Below are positions 53,177-61,962 of a stretch of DNA of 64,000 bases, one piece after another. How positions within the stretch are numbered: the stretch's first letter is position 1; every line of letters begins with the position of its first letter. Source of the stretch: Sphingomonas ginsenosidimutans (GTDB lineage Bacteria; Pseudomonadota; Alphaproteobacteria; Sphingomonadales; Sphingomonadaceae); the NCBI RefSeq assembly GCF_002374835.1, contig NZ_NWVD01000001.1, positions 372,001 to 436,000 on the forward strand, read 5' to 3'. The position numbers were made by a program, and so were the translations under genes. Under the pieces are notes generated by a model, which saw nothing but the letters and a program-made list of their open reading frames with translations, had not been told where the DNA came from and made no database searches.

Positions 53177-54331
53177 TCACAATTTGCGCGCGATCACTTC
53201 CTTCATGATCTCGTTCGTGCCGCCGTAGATGCGGCTGACGCGCGCGCCGCGCCACATCCGCGCGATCGGATATTCGTTCATGTAACCCGCGCCGCCGTGC
53301 AATTGCAGGCACTTGTCCATCACCTCCCATTGCAGGTCGGTGTGCCACAGCTTGGCCGCGGCGCCTTCCTCGTTGGTCAGCTCGCCTTTCAGGTGGCGCG
53401 CGATCGCCCAGTCGAGATGCGCCCAGCCGACCTGCAGCTTGGCCTTCAGATCGGCGAGCACGAATTTCGTGTTCTGGAAATCGAACACCACGCCCTTGAA
53501 CGCCTTGCGATCCTTCACGAAGGCGACCGTGTCGTCGAACGCCTTTTGTGAGGACGCCATCACGCTGACTGCGATCGACAGCCGTTCCTGCGGCAGCTGG
53601 CTCATCAGATAGACGAAGCCCATGCCTTCCTCACCCAGGCAGTTCGTGATCGGCACGCGCACGTCCTCGAAGAACAGCTCCGACGTGTCGGCGGCGTCCT
53701 GCCCGATCTTGTCGAGCTTGCGCCCCTTGCTGAACCCCTCGCGGTCGCTTTCGACCAGGATGATCGACATGCCCTTCCACGCCGGCTGTGCGTCGGGATC
53801 GGTCTTCGCCACGACCAGCGTCAGATCGGTGTTCTGGCCGTTGGTGATATAGGTCTTCGAGCCGTTGATGACGTAGTGGTTGCCATCCTTGCGCGCGGTG
53901 GTGCGGATCGCCTGAAGATCGCTGCCGGTGCCCGGTTCGGTCATCGCGATGGCGGTGATGACGTCGCCCGACACCATCTTGGGCAGCCATTCCTTCTTCT
54001 GCTCCTCGGAGCCGTAGGTCTCCATATAGCCGGCGACGATATCGGACTGGAGCGAGAAGCCCGCGGGGACGCCCGCATAGGCCATTTCCTCGTCGACGAT
54101 CGCGTTATAGCCGAAATCGAGGCCCAGGCCGCCATACGCCTCCGGCGCGGTCGGGCACAGCATCCCGATCTCCCCGGCCTTTTGCCAGAACGCCTTGGGC
54201 ACCAGACGTTCGCGTTCCCAGGTGTCGACGTGCGGCACGCCTTCCTTGGCCAGGAAGCTGCGGACCGTCTGGCGGAACGCCTCGTGATCCTCGGTATAGG
54301 CAAAGCGGCCGGCGACCGTGTCGAGCGTCAT
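53177..54331 (-). CDS. acyl-CoA dehydrogenase
   Basis: 384-aa flavoenzyme of fatty-acid or branched-chain acyl-CoA oxidation. N-terminal helical domain FRQTVRSFLAKEGVPHVDTWERE, middle domain VITAIAMTEPGTGSDLQAIRTTARKDGNHYVINGSKTYITNG, FAD-binding PAWKGMSIILVES, and C-terminal ALQWEVMDKCLQLHGGAGYMNEYPIARMWRGARVSRIYGGTNEIMKEVIARKL. The IYGGTNEI segment near the end is diagnostic. Catalytic base position is compatible with Glu in IYGGTNE or one helix earlier; I did not settle which. No acyl-CoA partner genes are adjacent. Confidence 0.94.
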   Translation of the reverse strand: MTLDTVAGRFAYTEDHEAFRQTVRSFLAKEGVPHVDTWERERLVPKAFWQKAGEIGMLCPTAPEAYGGLGLDFGYNAIVDEEMAYAGVPAGFSLQSDIVAGYMETYGSEEQKKEWLPKMVSGDVITAIAMTEPGTGSDLQAIRTTARKDGNHYVINGSKTYITNGQNTDLTLVVAKTDPDAQPAWKGMSIILVESDREGFSKGRKLDKIGQDAADTSELFFEDVRVPITNCLGEEGMGFVYLMSQLPQERLSIAVSVMASSQKAFDDTVAFVKDRKAFKGVVFDFQNTKFVLADLKAKLQVGWAHLDWAIARHLKGELTNEEGAAAKLWHTDLQWEVMDKCLQLHGGAGYMNEYPIARMWRGARVSRIYGGTNEIMKEVIARKL

Positions 54332-54494
54332 GATGATATCCCCTCCGGATAATAGGTTGCGCTTATCATGGGGGACGCGCGCGGCGGGTCAAGTAACTTT
54401 TGTTATGGCGGGGCGATAGGGCCCGCATCGCGACGTCGACGGTAGCGCGATCGGATCGTTCGGGTTACGACGAGCGCGAAGGAGATGGTTGCGC

Positions 54495-55496
54495 ATGAAA
54501 CTGGCTAGTCTCAAGCACGGGCGCGACGGGCAGCTCGTCGTCGTCTCCGACGATCTGGCATGGTATGCTGACGCCTCGCATATCTGCGCCACGATGCAGG
54601 CGGCACTGGATGATTGGGACCGGATCGCGCCGCATCTCCAGCTGCTGGCGACCGACCTGCGCAACGAGGCGATCCCGCGTGAGCGGTTCCATGAGCACGC
54701 CGCCGACGCGCCGCTGCCGCGCGCTTATCAATGGGCGGACGGCTCGGCCTATGTGAACCATGTCGCGCTGGTGCGGCAGGCGCGCGGGGCGGAGATGCCG
54801 GACAGCTTCTGGCAGGACCCGCTGATGTACCAGGGCGGCTCCGACGGCTTCCTGGCGCCGCGCGACCCGATCCCGCTCGCGGACGAGGCGTGGGGCTGCG
54901 ACATGGAGGCCGAGGTGGTCGTCGTCACCGGCGACGTGCCGCAGGGCGCGAGCCGCGAGGAGGCGCTGGCGGCGGTGCGGCTGGTCGGGCTGACCAACGA
55001 CGTGTCGCTGCGCAACCTGATCCCCGGCGAACTAGCCAAGGGTTTCGGCTTCTTCCAGTCGAAGCCGGCGTCGGCCTTCTCCCCCGTGTTCGTGACCCCG
55101 GATGCGCTGGGCGACTGGTGGCAGGGCGGCAAGCTGCACCGCAAGCTGATGGTCGACCTGAACGATGCGCCGTTGGGCCGGGTGGAGGCGGGCGAGGACA
55201 TGACGTTCGACTTCGGCACGCTGATCGCGCACGCCGCGAAGACGCGCGCGCTGGGCGCGGGGACGATCGTCGGGTCGGGCACCGTGTCGAACCGCGACGC
55301 CGATGGCGGGCCGGGGCGTCCGGTGGCCGATGGCGGTGTCGGCTATTGCTGCCTGGCGGAGGTGCGCACCGTCGAGACGATCCGCACCGGCACCGCGACC
55401 ACGCCGTTCCTGAAGAAGGGCGACACCGTGCGCATCTGGGCGGAGGACGATCGCCACCATCCGATCTTCGGCACCATCGAACAGACGGTCGCCTGA
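54495..55496 (+). CDS. fumarylacetoacetate hydrolase family protein
   Basis: 333-aa hydrolase/isomerase-type protein. N-terminal MKLASLKHGRDGQLVVVSDDLAWYADA and the core EAEVVVVTGDVPQGASREEALAAVRLVGLTNDVSLRN, FFQSKPASAFSPVFVTPDALG, VDLNDAPLGRVEAGEDMTFDFGTLIAHAAKTRALGAGTIVGSGTVSN and LKKGDTVRIWAEDDRHHPIFG place it in the FAA hydrolase superfamily, probably fumarylacetoacetase-like of aromatic catabolism. ATG at 54495 follows AAGGAG with a slightly long spacing; a TTG two codons upstream is the alternative. The next gene starts two bases after its stop codon. Confidence 0.92.
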   Translation: MKLASLKHGRDGQLVVVSDDLAWYADASHICATMQAALDDWDRIAPHLQLLATDLRNEAIPRERFHEHAADAPLPRAYQWADGSAYVNHVALVRQARGAEMPDSFWQDPLMYQGGSDGFLAPRDPIPLADEAWGCDMEAEVVVVTGDVPQGASREEALAAVRLVGLTNDVSLRNLIPGELAKGFGFFQSKPASAFSPVFVTPDALGDWWQGGKLHRKLMVDLNDAPLGRVEAGEDMTFDFGTLIAHAAKTRALGAGTIVGSGTVSNRDADGGPGRPVADGGVGYCCLAEVRTVETIRTGTATTPFLKKGDTVRIWAEDDRHHPIFGTIEQTVA

Positions 55497-55498
55497 CG

Positions 55499-57040
55499 AT
55501 GCGGGCATGGAAGGTGTTGCCGCTGGCGGCGGTCGCGGCGGCGTGCGTCGAACAGCCGGCGGCGCGTCCGCCGGTGACCGCGCCGCCGCTGGCCGCGCCC
55601 GCGACCCCGGCGGATCTGTACGGCACGCTGTTCCAGGCCGTACAGATGCGGCGGATCTTCGCCGACGGGAAGACCTTCGTCGATGCGGTGCCACGGCGCG
55701 ATCCCGCCGCGATCATGGCCGATTATCGCGCCGCCCCGCCCGCCGACGATGCCGCGCTGAAGGCGTTCGTGCTCGCCAATTTCGACGTGCCGGCGGAGGC
55801 GCCGACCGTCGCGCCCAGCGCCGAGCGCCCGCCGCTGGCCGACCATATCCGCGCGCTGTGGCCGCAGCTGACGCGCCCGCCGCTGGTGCCGCGGGCCGGT
55901 TCCTCCGCGCTGGCGTTGCCGCGGCGCTATGTGGTGCCGGGCGGGCGGTTCCGCGAAATGTATTATTGGGACAGCTATTTCACGATGCTGGGGCTGGAGT
56001 CGGACGGCCACGGCGACCTGACGCGCGACATGATCGAGGATTTCGTGTCGCTGGTCGCGCGCTACGGCCATGTCCCCAACGGCACGCGCAGTTATTACGT
56101 CAGCCGATCGCAGCCGCCGTTCCTGTACCTGATGATGGGGCTGGTCCCCGATGTCGACCGCGCGACGCAGGCGCGCTGGCTGGACGCGCTGATCGCCGAA
56201 CATGGTTTCTGGATCGCGCAGCGCAGCGTCGCGATGCCCGATGGCGCGACGTTGCAGCGTTATGGCGACGCGCGGTTCACCCCGCGCGACGAATCGTGGC
56301 GCGAGGATGTGGAGACCGGGGCGGGCGACCGGCAGCGGTACAACGACCTGCGCGCGGGCGCGGAAAGCGGCTGGGACTTTTCCTCGCGTTGGCTGGCGGA
56401 CGGGCGGACGCTGGCGACGATCGACACGACGCGGATCGTGCCGGTCGATCTCAACAGCCTGCTCTACGGGATGGAGCGCGCGATCGCGACGCGGTGCCGC
56501 GCGCTGGGCCGGGCCTGTGCAGGCGATTTCGACCGGATGGCGGACACGCGCCGCGCCGCGATCGAACGCTGGCTGTGGAGCGCGGACGAGGGGCGCTACG
56601 GCGATTTCGACCTGACCGCCGGGCGGCTGCGCGCGGGCGTGACCGCGGCGACCGCCTATCCGCTGTTCACCGGGGTCGCCGCGCCCGGTCGCGGCGCGCG
56701 TGCCGCCGATACGATCGCGCGCGTGCTGCTGGCGCCCAACGGCCTGCGTACCACGACGGTGGCGACCGGGCAGCAATGGGACAAGCCCAACGGCTGGGCG
56801 CCGCTGCAATGGATCGCGGTCGGGGGCGTGGCGCGATACGGCCGCGACGACGTGGCGCGGATGATCGGCACGCGCTTCCTGGCGACGGTGGAGCGCGAAT
56901 ATCGCGCGTCGGGCAAGCTGCTGGAGAAGTACGACGTCGAGGAAAGCCGCCCCGGCGGCGGCGGCGAATATCCGACGCAGGACGGCTTCGGCTGGACCAA
57001 CGGCGTCACGCGCGCCTTGCAGGAGCGGTTTGCGCGCTGA
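55499..57040 (+). CDS. treA: alpha,alpha-trehalase (GH37), exported
   Basis: 513-aa glycosidase cleaving trehalose to two glucose molecules. An N-terminal export signal (MRAWKVLPLAAVAAAC) with a possible lipid-anchor Cys16 precedes an Ala/Pro linker. GH37 signatures: PGGRFREMYYWDSYFTMLGL (about residues 140-160), YYVSRSQPPFL, ESGWDFSSRW, VPVDLNSLLY, and QQWDKPNGWAPLQW. C-terminal GEYPTQDGFGWTNGVTRALQERF also fits. Overlapping the stop region of the FAH-like gene by close spacing suggests cotranscription, although the functions differ. Confidence 0.95.
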   Translation: MRAWKVLPLAAVAAACVEQPAARPPVTAPPLAAPATPADLYGTLFQAVQMRRIFADGKTFVDAVPRRDPAAIMADYRAAPPADDAALKAFVLANFDVPAEAPTVAPSAERPPLADHIRALWPQLTRPPLVPRAGSSALALPRRYVVPGGRFREMYYWDSYFTMLGLESDGHGDLTRDMIEDFVSLVARYGHVPNGTRSYYVSRSQPPFLYLMMGLVPDVDRATQARWLDALIAEHGFWIAQRSVAMPDGATLQRYGDARFTPRDESWREDVETGAGDRQRYNDLRAGAESGWDFSSRWLADGRTLATIDTTRIVPVDLNSLLYGMERAIATRCRALGRACAGDFDRMADTRRAAIERWLWSADEGRYGDFDLTAGRLRAGVTAATAYPLFTGVAAPGRGARAADTIARVLLAPNGLRTTTVATGQQWDKPNGWAPLQWIAVGGVARYGRDDVARMIGTRFLATVEREYRASGKLLEKYDVEESRPGGGGEYPTQDGFGWTNGVTRALQERFAR

Positions 57041-57057
57041 GCGGCGCGCAATTTGCC

Positions 57058-57666
57058 TCAATAGGCGGCGGTGAAGCGGGCGCGGGGGTGGCGATGCTGT
57101 TCCAGTTCGTCCGCCATGGCGATCGCATAATCGGCGAAGCTGATCCGGCTCTGCCCCTGCGCATCGGTGACGAGGCGATCGGTGCCGGTGCGATAATGGC
57201 CGAGCCGCGGTCCCTCCTCGATCAGCGCGGCGGGCGAGAAGAACGTCCAGTCGATGCCTGTCTCGTCGCGCAGCGCGTCGAGGAAGCGGATCCCGCCCAT
57301 CGCGAATTCGCGCCATTCGTCGGGAAAATCGGGCGAATCGATCAGTCTTTGGCCGGGAGCGACCTCCAGGCTGGCGGCGCCACCCGTCACCAGCAGGCGT
57401 GGCACGCCGGCGGCGCGCAGCGCGGACAGCAGCGTGTCGGCGGTGACGTCGAAGTGCAATGCGCTGACGACCGCGTCATGCCCGCGGATCAGCGCGGTTA
57501 GCGCGGCGGGATCGGCGGCATCTCCGGCGACGGCGGTGACGCCCGGCGCGGCGGCGATCGCCTGCGGCTTGCGCGCGACTGCAGTCACCTGATGTCCACG
57601 CGCCGCCAGTTCCCTGGTGATCTGCGATCCGGCGCGTCCGCTGGCGCCCAGTACGGCAACCTTCAT
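57058..57666 (-). CDS. NAD(P)-binding epimerase/reductase-like protein
   Basis: 202-aa atypical short-chain protein. MKVAVLGASGRAGSQITRELAARGHQVTAVARKPQAI gives the Rossmann GxxGxxG; later AVVSALHF, LLVTGGAASLEV and GIDWTFFSPAALIEEGPRLGHYRTGTDRLV fit the NmrA/YwnB-like NAD(P)H-binding group. No catalytic tyrosine motif YxxxK is evident. Divergent from the HxlR regulator, a pairing common for such oxidoreductases, so the regulator probably controls it. Confidence 0.87.
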   Translation of the reverse strand: MKVAVLGASGRAGSQITRELAARGHQVTAVARKPQAIAAAPGVTAVAGDAADPAALTALIRGHDAVVSALHFDVTADTLLSALRAAGVPRLLVTGGAASLEVAPGQRLIDSPDFPDEWREFAMGGIRFLDALRDETGIDWTFFSPAALIEEGPRLGHYRTGTDRLVTDAQGQSRISFADYAIAMADELEQHRHPRARFTAAY

Positions 57667-57719
57667 ATCTCGACTCCTAGGTTTCCAATAGTGACCTGAT
57701 TGGCTATGGTGACCGGAGC
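57667..57719. promoter_or_regulatory. divergent promoter region with GTGACC repeats
   Basis: GTGACC occurs at 57691-57696 and 57709-57714 (18 bp apart), both in TA-rich context, and CCAAT (57685-57689) faces ATTGG (57699-57703). This 53-bp region between the oxidoreductase and the HxlR gene is the likely regulator-binding site. Confidence 0.35.
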
Positions 57720-58148
57720 ATGCAAGAAGGCACCTTACCCGCATCTGGTCACCCCGGCGTAACCGAGCGTTTGCCCGAATGGACACGCGGCGATGTATTT
57801 GCGGCGCAATGCCCGACGCGCCAACTGCTGGACCGGGTAGGCGACAAATGGAGCGTGCTGGTTCTGATCCTGTTGGCCGACCGCGACTGCCGGTTTAACG
57901 AACTGAAGCGGCAGGTCGGCGGCATTTCGCAGAAGATGCTGAGCCAGACGCTGCGCGCGCTGGAACGCGACGGGCTGGTGCGCCGCGATGTTGCGCCGAC
58001 CATGCCGGTGACGGTCAGCTATGCCCTGACCCCGCTGGGTGCCGACCTGATCGCGGCGCTGCGTCTGATGATCGACTGGGCCGAGACGCGGATGCCCGAC
58101 GTGGTCGTGGCGCGGCGGCGGTATGACGAGCGGGCGACCGCCACATGA
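57720..58148 (+). CDS. HxlR-family transcriptional regulator
   Basis: 142-aa winged-helix regulator. CPTRQLLDRVGDKWSVLVLILLADRDCRFNELKRQVGGISQKMLSQTLRALERDGLVRRDVAPTMPVTVSYALTPLGADL is the complete HxlR domain, with the conserved N-terminal Cys often sensing electrophiles. The remainder is a short dimerisation helix. Such regulators typically activate or repress an adjacent divergent oxidoreductase gene, here the one at 57058-57666. Confidence 0.93.
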   Translation: MQEGTLPASGHPGVTERLPEWTRGDVFAAQCPTRQLLDRVGDKWSVLVLILLADRDCRFNELKRQVGGISQKMLSQTLRALERDGLVRRDVAPTMPVTVSYALTPLGADLIAALRLMIDWAETRMPDVVVARRRYDERATAT

Positions 58149-58184
58149 ACGTTCACGATCCGACAAGATACGCAAGCGAATAAA

Positions 58185-58199
58185 GAACACCATATGAAC
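58185..58199. promoter_or_regulatory. LexA-type SOS box (GAAC-N7-GAAC)
   Basis: GAAC at 58185-58188, seven bases, then GAAC at 58196-58199; the other strand reads GTTC-N7-GTTC, the alphaproteobacterial LexA consensus. It lies 65 nt upstream of the small membrane protein start at 58264 and is followed by AT-rich bases. Confidence 0.65.
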
Positions 58200-58263
58200 A
58201 TTTGGTGGTGGGGGTGTGCTTCTCCACAGTGATATCCTTGCGCCGTCAGCAGGGAGAATGATC

Positions 58264-58542
58264 GTGAAGAATGTTATCAGGCAGGTGACTGCGGCGGCGA
58301 AGACGTTGTGGAACGCGCCGTTGGTGCAGATGGCGGTGATCGCTTATGGTGCGTGGTCCACGTTCCGGCTGAGCTGGTGGATGGTCGGCGATGCTTTCGA
58401 ACATGGCGACTTTGCTGGCTATCGCGCGACCATCGTTTATACCGCGCCGGTGCTGTTGAGCATCGCGCTGATCCGGGCGATCCTGCTCAAGCCGAAGGCG
58501 GAAGCGGTGCCCGGATTCTGGGGTTGGCTCGCGCGGTTGTGA
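58264..58542 (+). CDS. small two-helix membrane protein, possibly SOS-induced
   Basis: 92 aa, function not known. Short amphipathic start (KNVIRQVTAAAKTLW) then two hydrophobic helices (VQMAVIAYGAWSTFRLSWWMV, about residues 22-42, and YTAPVLLSIALIRAILL, about 55-71), ending PKAEAVPGFWGWLARL. GTG at 58264 has AGGGAG seven nt upstream; the ATG at 58258 would overlap that site. Its only upstream regulatory signal I can see is a LexA-type box. It converges on dnaE2 with a 27-nt gap. By analogy with small membrane division inhibitors of other alphaproteobacteria it might respond to DNA damage; that is inference. Confidence 0.72.
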   Translation: MKNVIRQVTAAAKTLWNAPLVQMAVIAYGAWSTFRLSWWMVGDAFEHGDFAGYRATIVYTAPVLLSIALIRAILLKPKAEAVPGFWGWLARL

Positions 58543-58569
58543 GCCGTCAGGCGCGGCGCGGACTGGTCC

Positions 58570-61500
58570 TCAGTGGAAATCGTGGCTCTTGATCGGGATG
58601 ACGTCTTCCGCCCGGTCGCGGAAGTGATAGTCGGAGCGGGGGGCGGGGCGCCATTGCTTGTCCTTGTAGCCCTTGTCCCCGCGATCGGGGGCGCCGGGAT
58701 GCGTCGCGCCGTCGCCGCGCGCGACCAGGCGGGGGAGGTCGATCTCCCCCACCTCGCGCAGCATGCCCGTCAGGTCGGTGACGCGATCGACGATGACGTG
58801 GATCACCGCGCCTTCCTTCTGCACCTGCCCGCGCAAGGATACCATCGCGGCGGACATGACGGTGCGGCGCTGCGCCTCGAACCGGTCGGGCCACAGGATG
58901 CCGTTGGCGACGCCGGTTTCGTCCTCGATCGTGATGAACAGCACGCCCTTGGCCGAGCCGGGGCGCTGGCGGACGAGGATGATCCCGGCGACCTCCACCC
59001 ATTTGCCGTCGTGCGCGGCCAGATCGGCGCAGCGCACCACGCATCGTGCCGCCAACTGTGCGCGCAGGAACGACAAGGGATGCGCGCGCAGCGACAATTG
59101 CGTGGCGCGGTAATCCTCCACCACCTCGCGCCCGCCGGTAAGCCGGGCGAGCGTGACCGGCTCCTCGCGCCGTTCGACCGCGGCGAGCAGCGGCAGCGGC
59201 GTCTCGCCAAGCCCGCGGATCGCCCATAAAGCCTGCCGCCGGTCCAGCCCCAGCGCATGGAAGGCATCGGCGCGCGCCAGCTTTTCCAGTGTGGCGAGCG
59301 GCACGCCGGATCGGCGCCAGATATCCTCCACCGAGGTGAAGCGCGTCTGCGCCCGCGCGGTCAGGATTCGCCCCGCGTCCGCGCCCGACAGGCCGGTGAC
59401 GATGCGTAGCCCCAGCCGCAGATCGCACCGCGCGCCGTCGGTTCGCGGCGGCGTGCTGCAGCTACCCTGGTCCCGGTGAGACGTTTTCCCCTCACCCAAA
59501 CCCTCTCCCCGGCGGGGAGAGGGCTCAAGCAGCGACGTGTCCCATTCGCTTTCCAGCACGCACACCGGATGGATCACGACGCCGTGCTCGCGCGCGTCGC
59601 GCACGATCTGCGCCGGGGCGTAGAAGCCCATCGGCTGCGCATTGAGCAGCGCGGCGCAGAAGACGTCGGGATGATGGCATTTCATCCATGACGAGGCATA
59701 GGCGATCTTCGCGAAGCTGGCGGCGTGGCTTTCGGGAAAGCCGTAGCTGCCGAACCCCTCGATCTGCTGGACCAGCCGCTCGGCGAACGCCTCCGATATC
59801 CCGTTGGCGCGCATTCCGGCGATCAGCCGCTCGCGGAAATGCGCGACCCCGCCGGTCAGCTTGAACGTCGCCATCGCACGGCGCAACTGGTCCGCCTCGC
59901 CCGGAGTGAAGCCCGCGCCCAGCACCGCGACCTGCATCGCCTGTTCCTGGAACAGCGGCACGCCCAGGGTCTTTTGCAGGACCGTGCGCAGCTTCTCGCT
60001 GGGATATTCCACCGCCTCCTTGCCCTCACGCCGCTTCAGATAGGGGTGGACCATGTTGCCCTGGATCGGGCCGGGCCGCACGATCGCGACCTGGATCGCG
60101 ATGTCGTAGAATTCGCGCGGCTTCATCCGCGGCAACATGCTCATCTGCGCGCGGCTTTCGATCTGGAACACGCCCAACGTGTCGGCGCGCTGCATCATCG
60201 CATAGGTGGCCGGATCGTCCTCCTGCATCACCGGGCTGGCCATCGTCATGCGGATGCTCTTGTGCGCCTCCAGCAGGTCGAAGGCGCGGCGCATGCAGCC
60301 CAGCATCCCCAGGCCGAGGATATCGACCTTCATGAAGCCCAGCTGCTCGATATCGTCCTTTTCCCATTCGATGACGTGGCGATCGACCATCGCGGCGGGT
60401 TCGATCGGCACCAGATCGTGGAGCGGTGCGCGGGTCAGCACGAAGCCGCCGGGATGCTGCGACAGATGACGCGGGGTGCCGATCAGCTCGCGCGCCAGTT
60501 CGAGCGCGAGCGCAAGCCGCGGTTCGCCCGCGTCGAGGTTGAGCGCGGCGACATGCTCGGTCGGCACGCCCTCGTTCGACCAGCCCCATACCTGGCTGGC
60601 GAGCGCGCCGGTCATGTCCTCCGGCAGGCCCAGCGCCTTGCCCACCTCGCGGATCGCGCCGCGGGTGCGGAACCGGCTGACCACCGCGGTCAGTGCGGCA
60701 TGATCGCGGCCGTAATGGTCGTAGATGAACTGGATCACCTCCTCGCGCCGTTCGTGTTCGAAATCGACGTCGATGTCGGGCGGCTCGCGGCGTTCCTCCG
60801 ACACGAAGCGTTCGAACAGCAGCTGGTGCTTGACCGGGTCGATCGAGGTGATGCCCAGCGCGAAGCAGATCACCGAATTGGCCGCCGATCCGCGCCCCTG
60901 GCACAATATCTCCTGGCTGCGCGCGAACTGCACGATCGAATTCACGGTCAGGAAGTAGGGGGCATAGTCCATCCTCGCGACCAGCCCCAATTCGTGGTTC
61001 AGCAGGTCGACATAGGCGCGCGGCGGGTGCGCGCCGAACCGCTGGCGCAGGCCGTTCCATGCCAGCGTCGCCAGCGCGTCCTGTGCGGTCTTGCCGGGGA
61101 TCACCTCCTCATCCGGGTAATGATAGGTCAGGTCGCGCAGCGAGAAGGTGCAGCGCTCGACGATCGCCTCCACCGCCGCCAGCGCATCGGGATGGTGGCG
61201 GAACAGCCGCGCCATGTCGGCGGGCGGTTTCAGATGGCGGTCGGCGTGGCGCTCGCGGCGCAGGCCCAGATCGTCGATCGTGCATTTCTCGCGGATCGCG
61301 GTGACGACGTCCTGCAACCGCCGCCGGTCGGGATGGTGGTAGAGCACCTCGCCGGTGGCGAGCGGGGAAAGGCCGTGCGCGCGGGCCGCCAGCGCCGCTT
61401 CGTGTAGGCGCAGCGCCTCGCCCGGGCGGCGGCGGTGCGTCAGGCAGACGTGCCCGCGATCGGGGAACAGCTCCGCCATCCAGCGCAGCGCGCGTGCGTC

Positions 61501-61911
61501 ATCCTCCCCCGGCACCAGCGCGGCGACCATGCCGTCGGCATGCGCCGCGACATCGTCCCAGTGGAGGAAGCAGCGGCCCTTTTCGCCGTGCTGCGCATCG
61601 GCGCGGTTCTTGCCGAGCGACAGGAGGCGCGTCAGCCGGCTCCACGCCGCGGCATCCTGCGGCCAGACCAGCAGCGACGTGCCGTCGACCAGATCGAGCC
61701 GGCAGCCGGGCAGCGCGCGCACGGCGGCGCCGTCCTTCGCCACCTGTTCGCTGGCGTAGAGCGCGCGCACCACGCCGGCGACCGAATTGCGATCGACGAT
61801 CCCCAGCGCGGGCATCCCCATTAGTGCGGCGGTGGCGAACAGCTCCTCGCACGATGAAGCGCCGCGCAGGAAGGAATAATGGGTGGTGACCTGCAGCTCG
61901 CTGTACGTCAC
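58570..61911 (-). CDS. dnaE2: error-prone DNA polymerase DnaE2 (with repeat-derived insert)
   Basis: 1113-aa C-family polymerase subunit of the damage-induced mutasome, used with ImuA and ImuB. PHP domain about residues 1-200 (MTYSELQVTTHYSFLRGASSCEELF), palm region with SEERREPPDIDVDFEHERREEVIQFIYDHYGRDHAA (catalytic Asp in PDIDVDFEH), QHPGGFVLTR, fingers, HhH GADAGRILTAR, and the OB-fold CVRC... VEVAGIILVRQRPGSAKGVLFITIEDETG. It ends AEDVIPIKSHDFH. Residues about 797-808 (LEPSPRRGEGLGEG) are a translated palindromic repeat and the following 20 residues also seem additional. Start is GTG at 61911. Confidence 0.96.
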   Translation of the reverse strand: MTYSELQVTTHYSFLRGASSCEELFATAALMGMPALGIVDRNSVAGVVRALYASEQVAKDGAAVRALPGCRLDLVDGTSLLVWPQDAAAWSRLTRLLSLGKNRADAQHGEKGRCFLHWDDVAAHADGMVAALVPGEDDARALRWMAELFPDRGHVCLTHRRRPGEALRLHEAALAARAHGLSPLATGEVLYHHPDRRRLQDVVTAIREKCTIDDLGLRRERHADRHLKPPADMARLFRHHPDALAAVEAIVERCTFSLRDLTYHYPDEEVIPGKTAQDALATLAWNGLRQRFGAHPPRAYVDLLNHELGLVARMDYAPYFLTVNSIVQFARSQEILCQGRGSAANSVICFALGITSIDPVKHQLLFERFVSEERREPPDIDVDFEHERREEVIQFIYDHYGRDHAALTAVVSRFRTRGAIREVGKALGLPEDMTGALASQVWGWSNEGVPTEHVAALNLDAGEPRLALALELARELIGTPRHLSQHPGGFVLTRAPLHDLVPIEPAAMVDRHVIEWEKDDIEQLGFMKVDILGLGMLGCMRRAFDLLEAHKSIRMTMASPVMQEDDPATYAMMQRADTLGVFQIESRAQMSMLPRMKPREFYDIAIQVAIVRPGPIQGNMVHPYLKRREGKEAVEYPSEKLRTVLQKTLGVPLFQEQAMQVAVLGAGFTPGEADQLRRAMATFKLTGGVAHFRERLIAGMRANGISEAFAERLVQQIEGFGSYGFPESHAASFAKIAYASSWMKCHHPDVFCAALLNAQPMGFYAPAQIVRDAREHGVVIHPVCVLESEWDTSLLEPSPRRGEGLGEGKTSHRDQGSCSTPPRTDGARCDLRLGLRIVTGLSGADAGRILTARAQTRFTSVEDIWRRSGVPLATLEKLARADAFHALGLDRRQALWAIRGLGETPLPLLAAVERREEPVTLARLTGGREVVEDYRATQLSLRAHPLSFLRAQLAARCVVRCADLAAHDGKWVEVAGIILVRQRPGSAKGVLFITIEDETGVANGILWPDRFEAQRRTVMSAAMVSLRGQVQKEGAVIHVIVDRVTDLTGMLREVGEIDLPRLVARGDGATHPGAPDRGDKGYKDKQWRPAPRSDYHFRDRAEDVIPIKSHDFH
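59488..59523. repeat. palindromic repeat inside dnaE2
   Basis: Perfect 10-bp stem CCCTCTCCCC/GGGGAGAGGG (59501-59510 with 59514-59523) with a CCCTCACCC tail, the same family as the pair in the rpoB-rpoC spacer. It is read in frame without a stop codon. Confidence 0.75.
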
Positions 61912-61931
61912 TGGCGTATCCGACGCGAAAT

Positions 61932-61948
61932 GACTATATCAAATGGTC
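61932..61948. promoter_or_regulatory. putative operator of the toxin-antitoxin pair
   Basis: 17-bp imperfect palindrome starting GAC and ending GTC (GACTATATCAAATGGTC), symmetric at six of eight arm positions, 15 nt upstream of the antitoxin start and 21 nt from the divergent dnaE2 start. Antitoxin binding here would also cover dnaE2 upstream sequence. Confidence 0.4.
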
Positions 61949-61962
61949 GGTTGGAGGTGGGC

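Noticed and set aside
54731..57040. 769-aa trehalase with long N-terminal extension
   Set aside because: The first 256 residues overlap the fumarylacetoacetase-like gene in another frame and have no family similarity; a signal peptide starts at 55499.
59725..61407. 560-aa open frame antisense to dnaE2
   Set aside because: Shadow of the conserved polymerase frame; Arg/His/Gln-rich translation without motifs.
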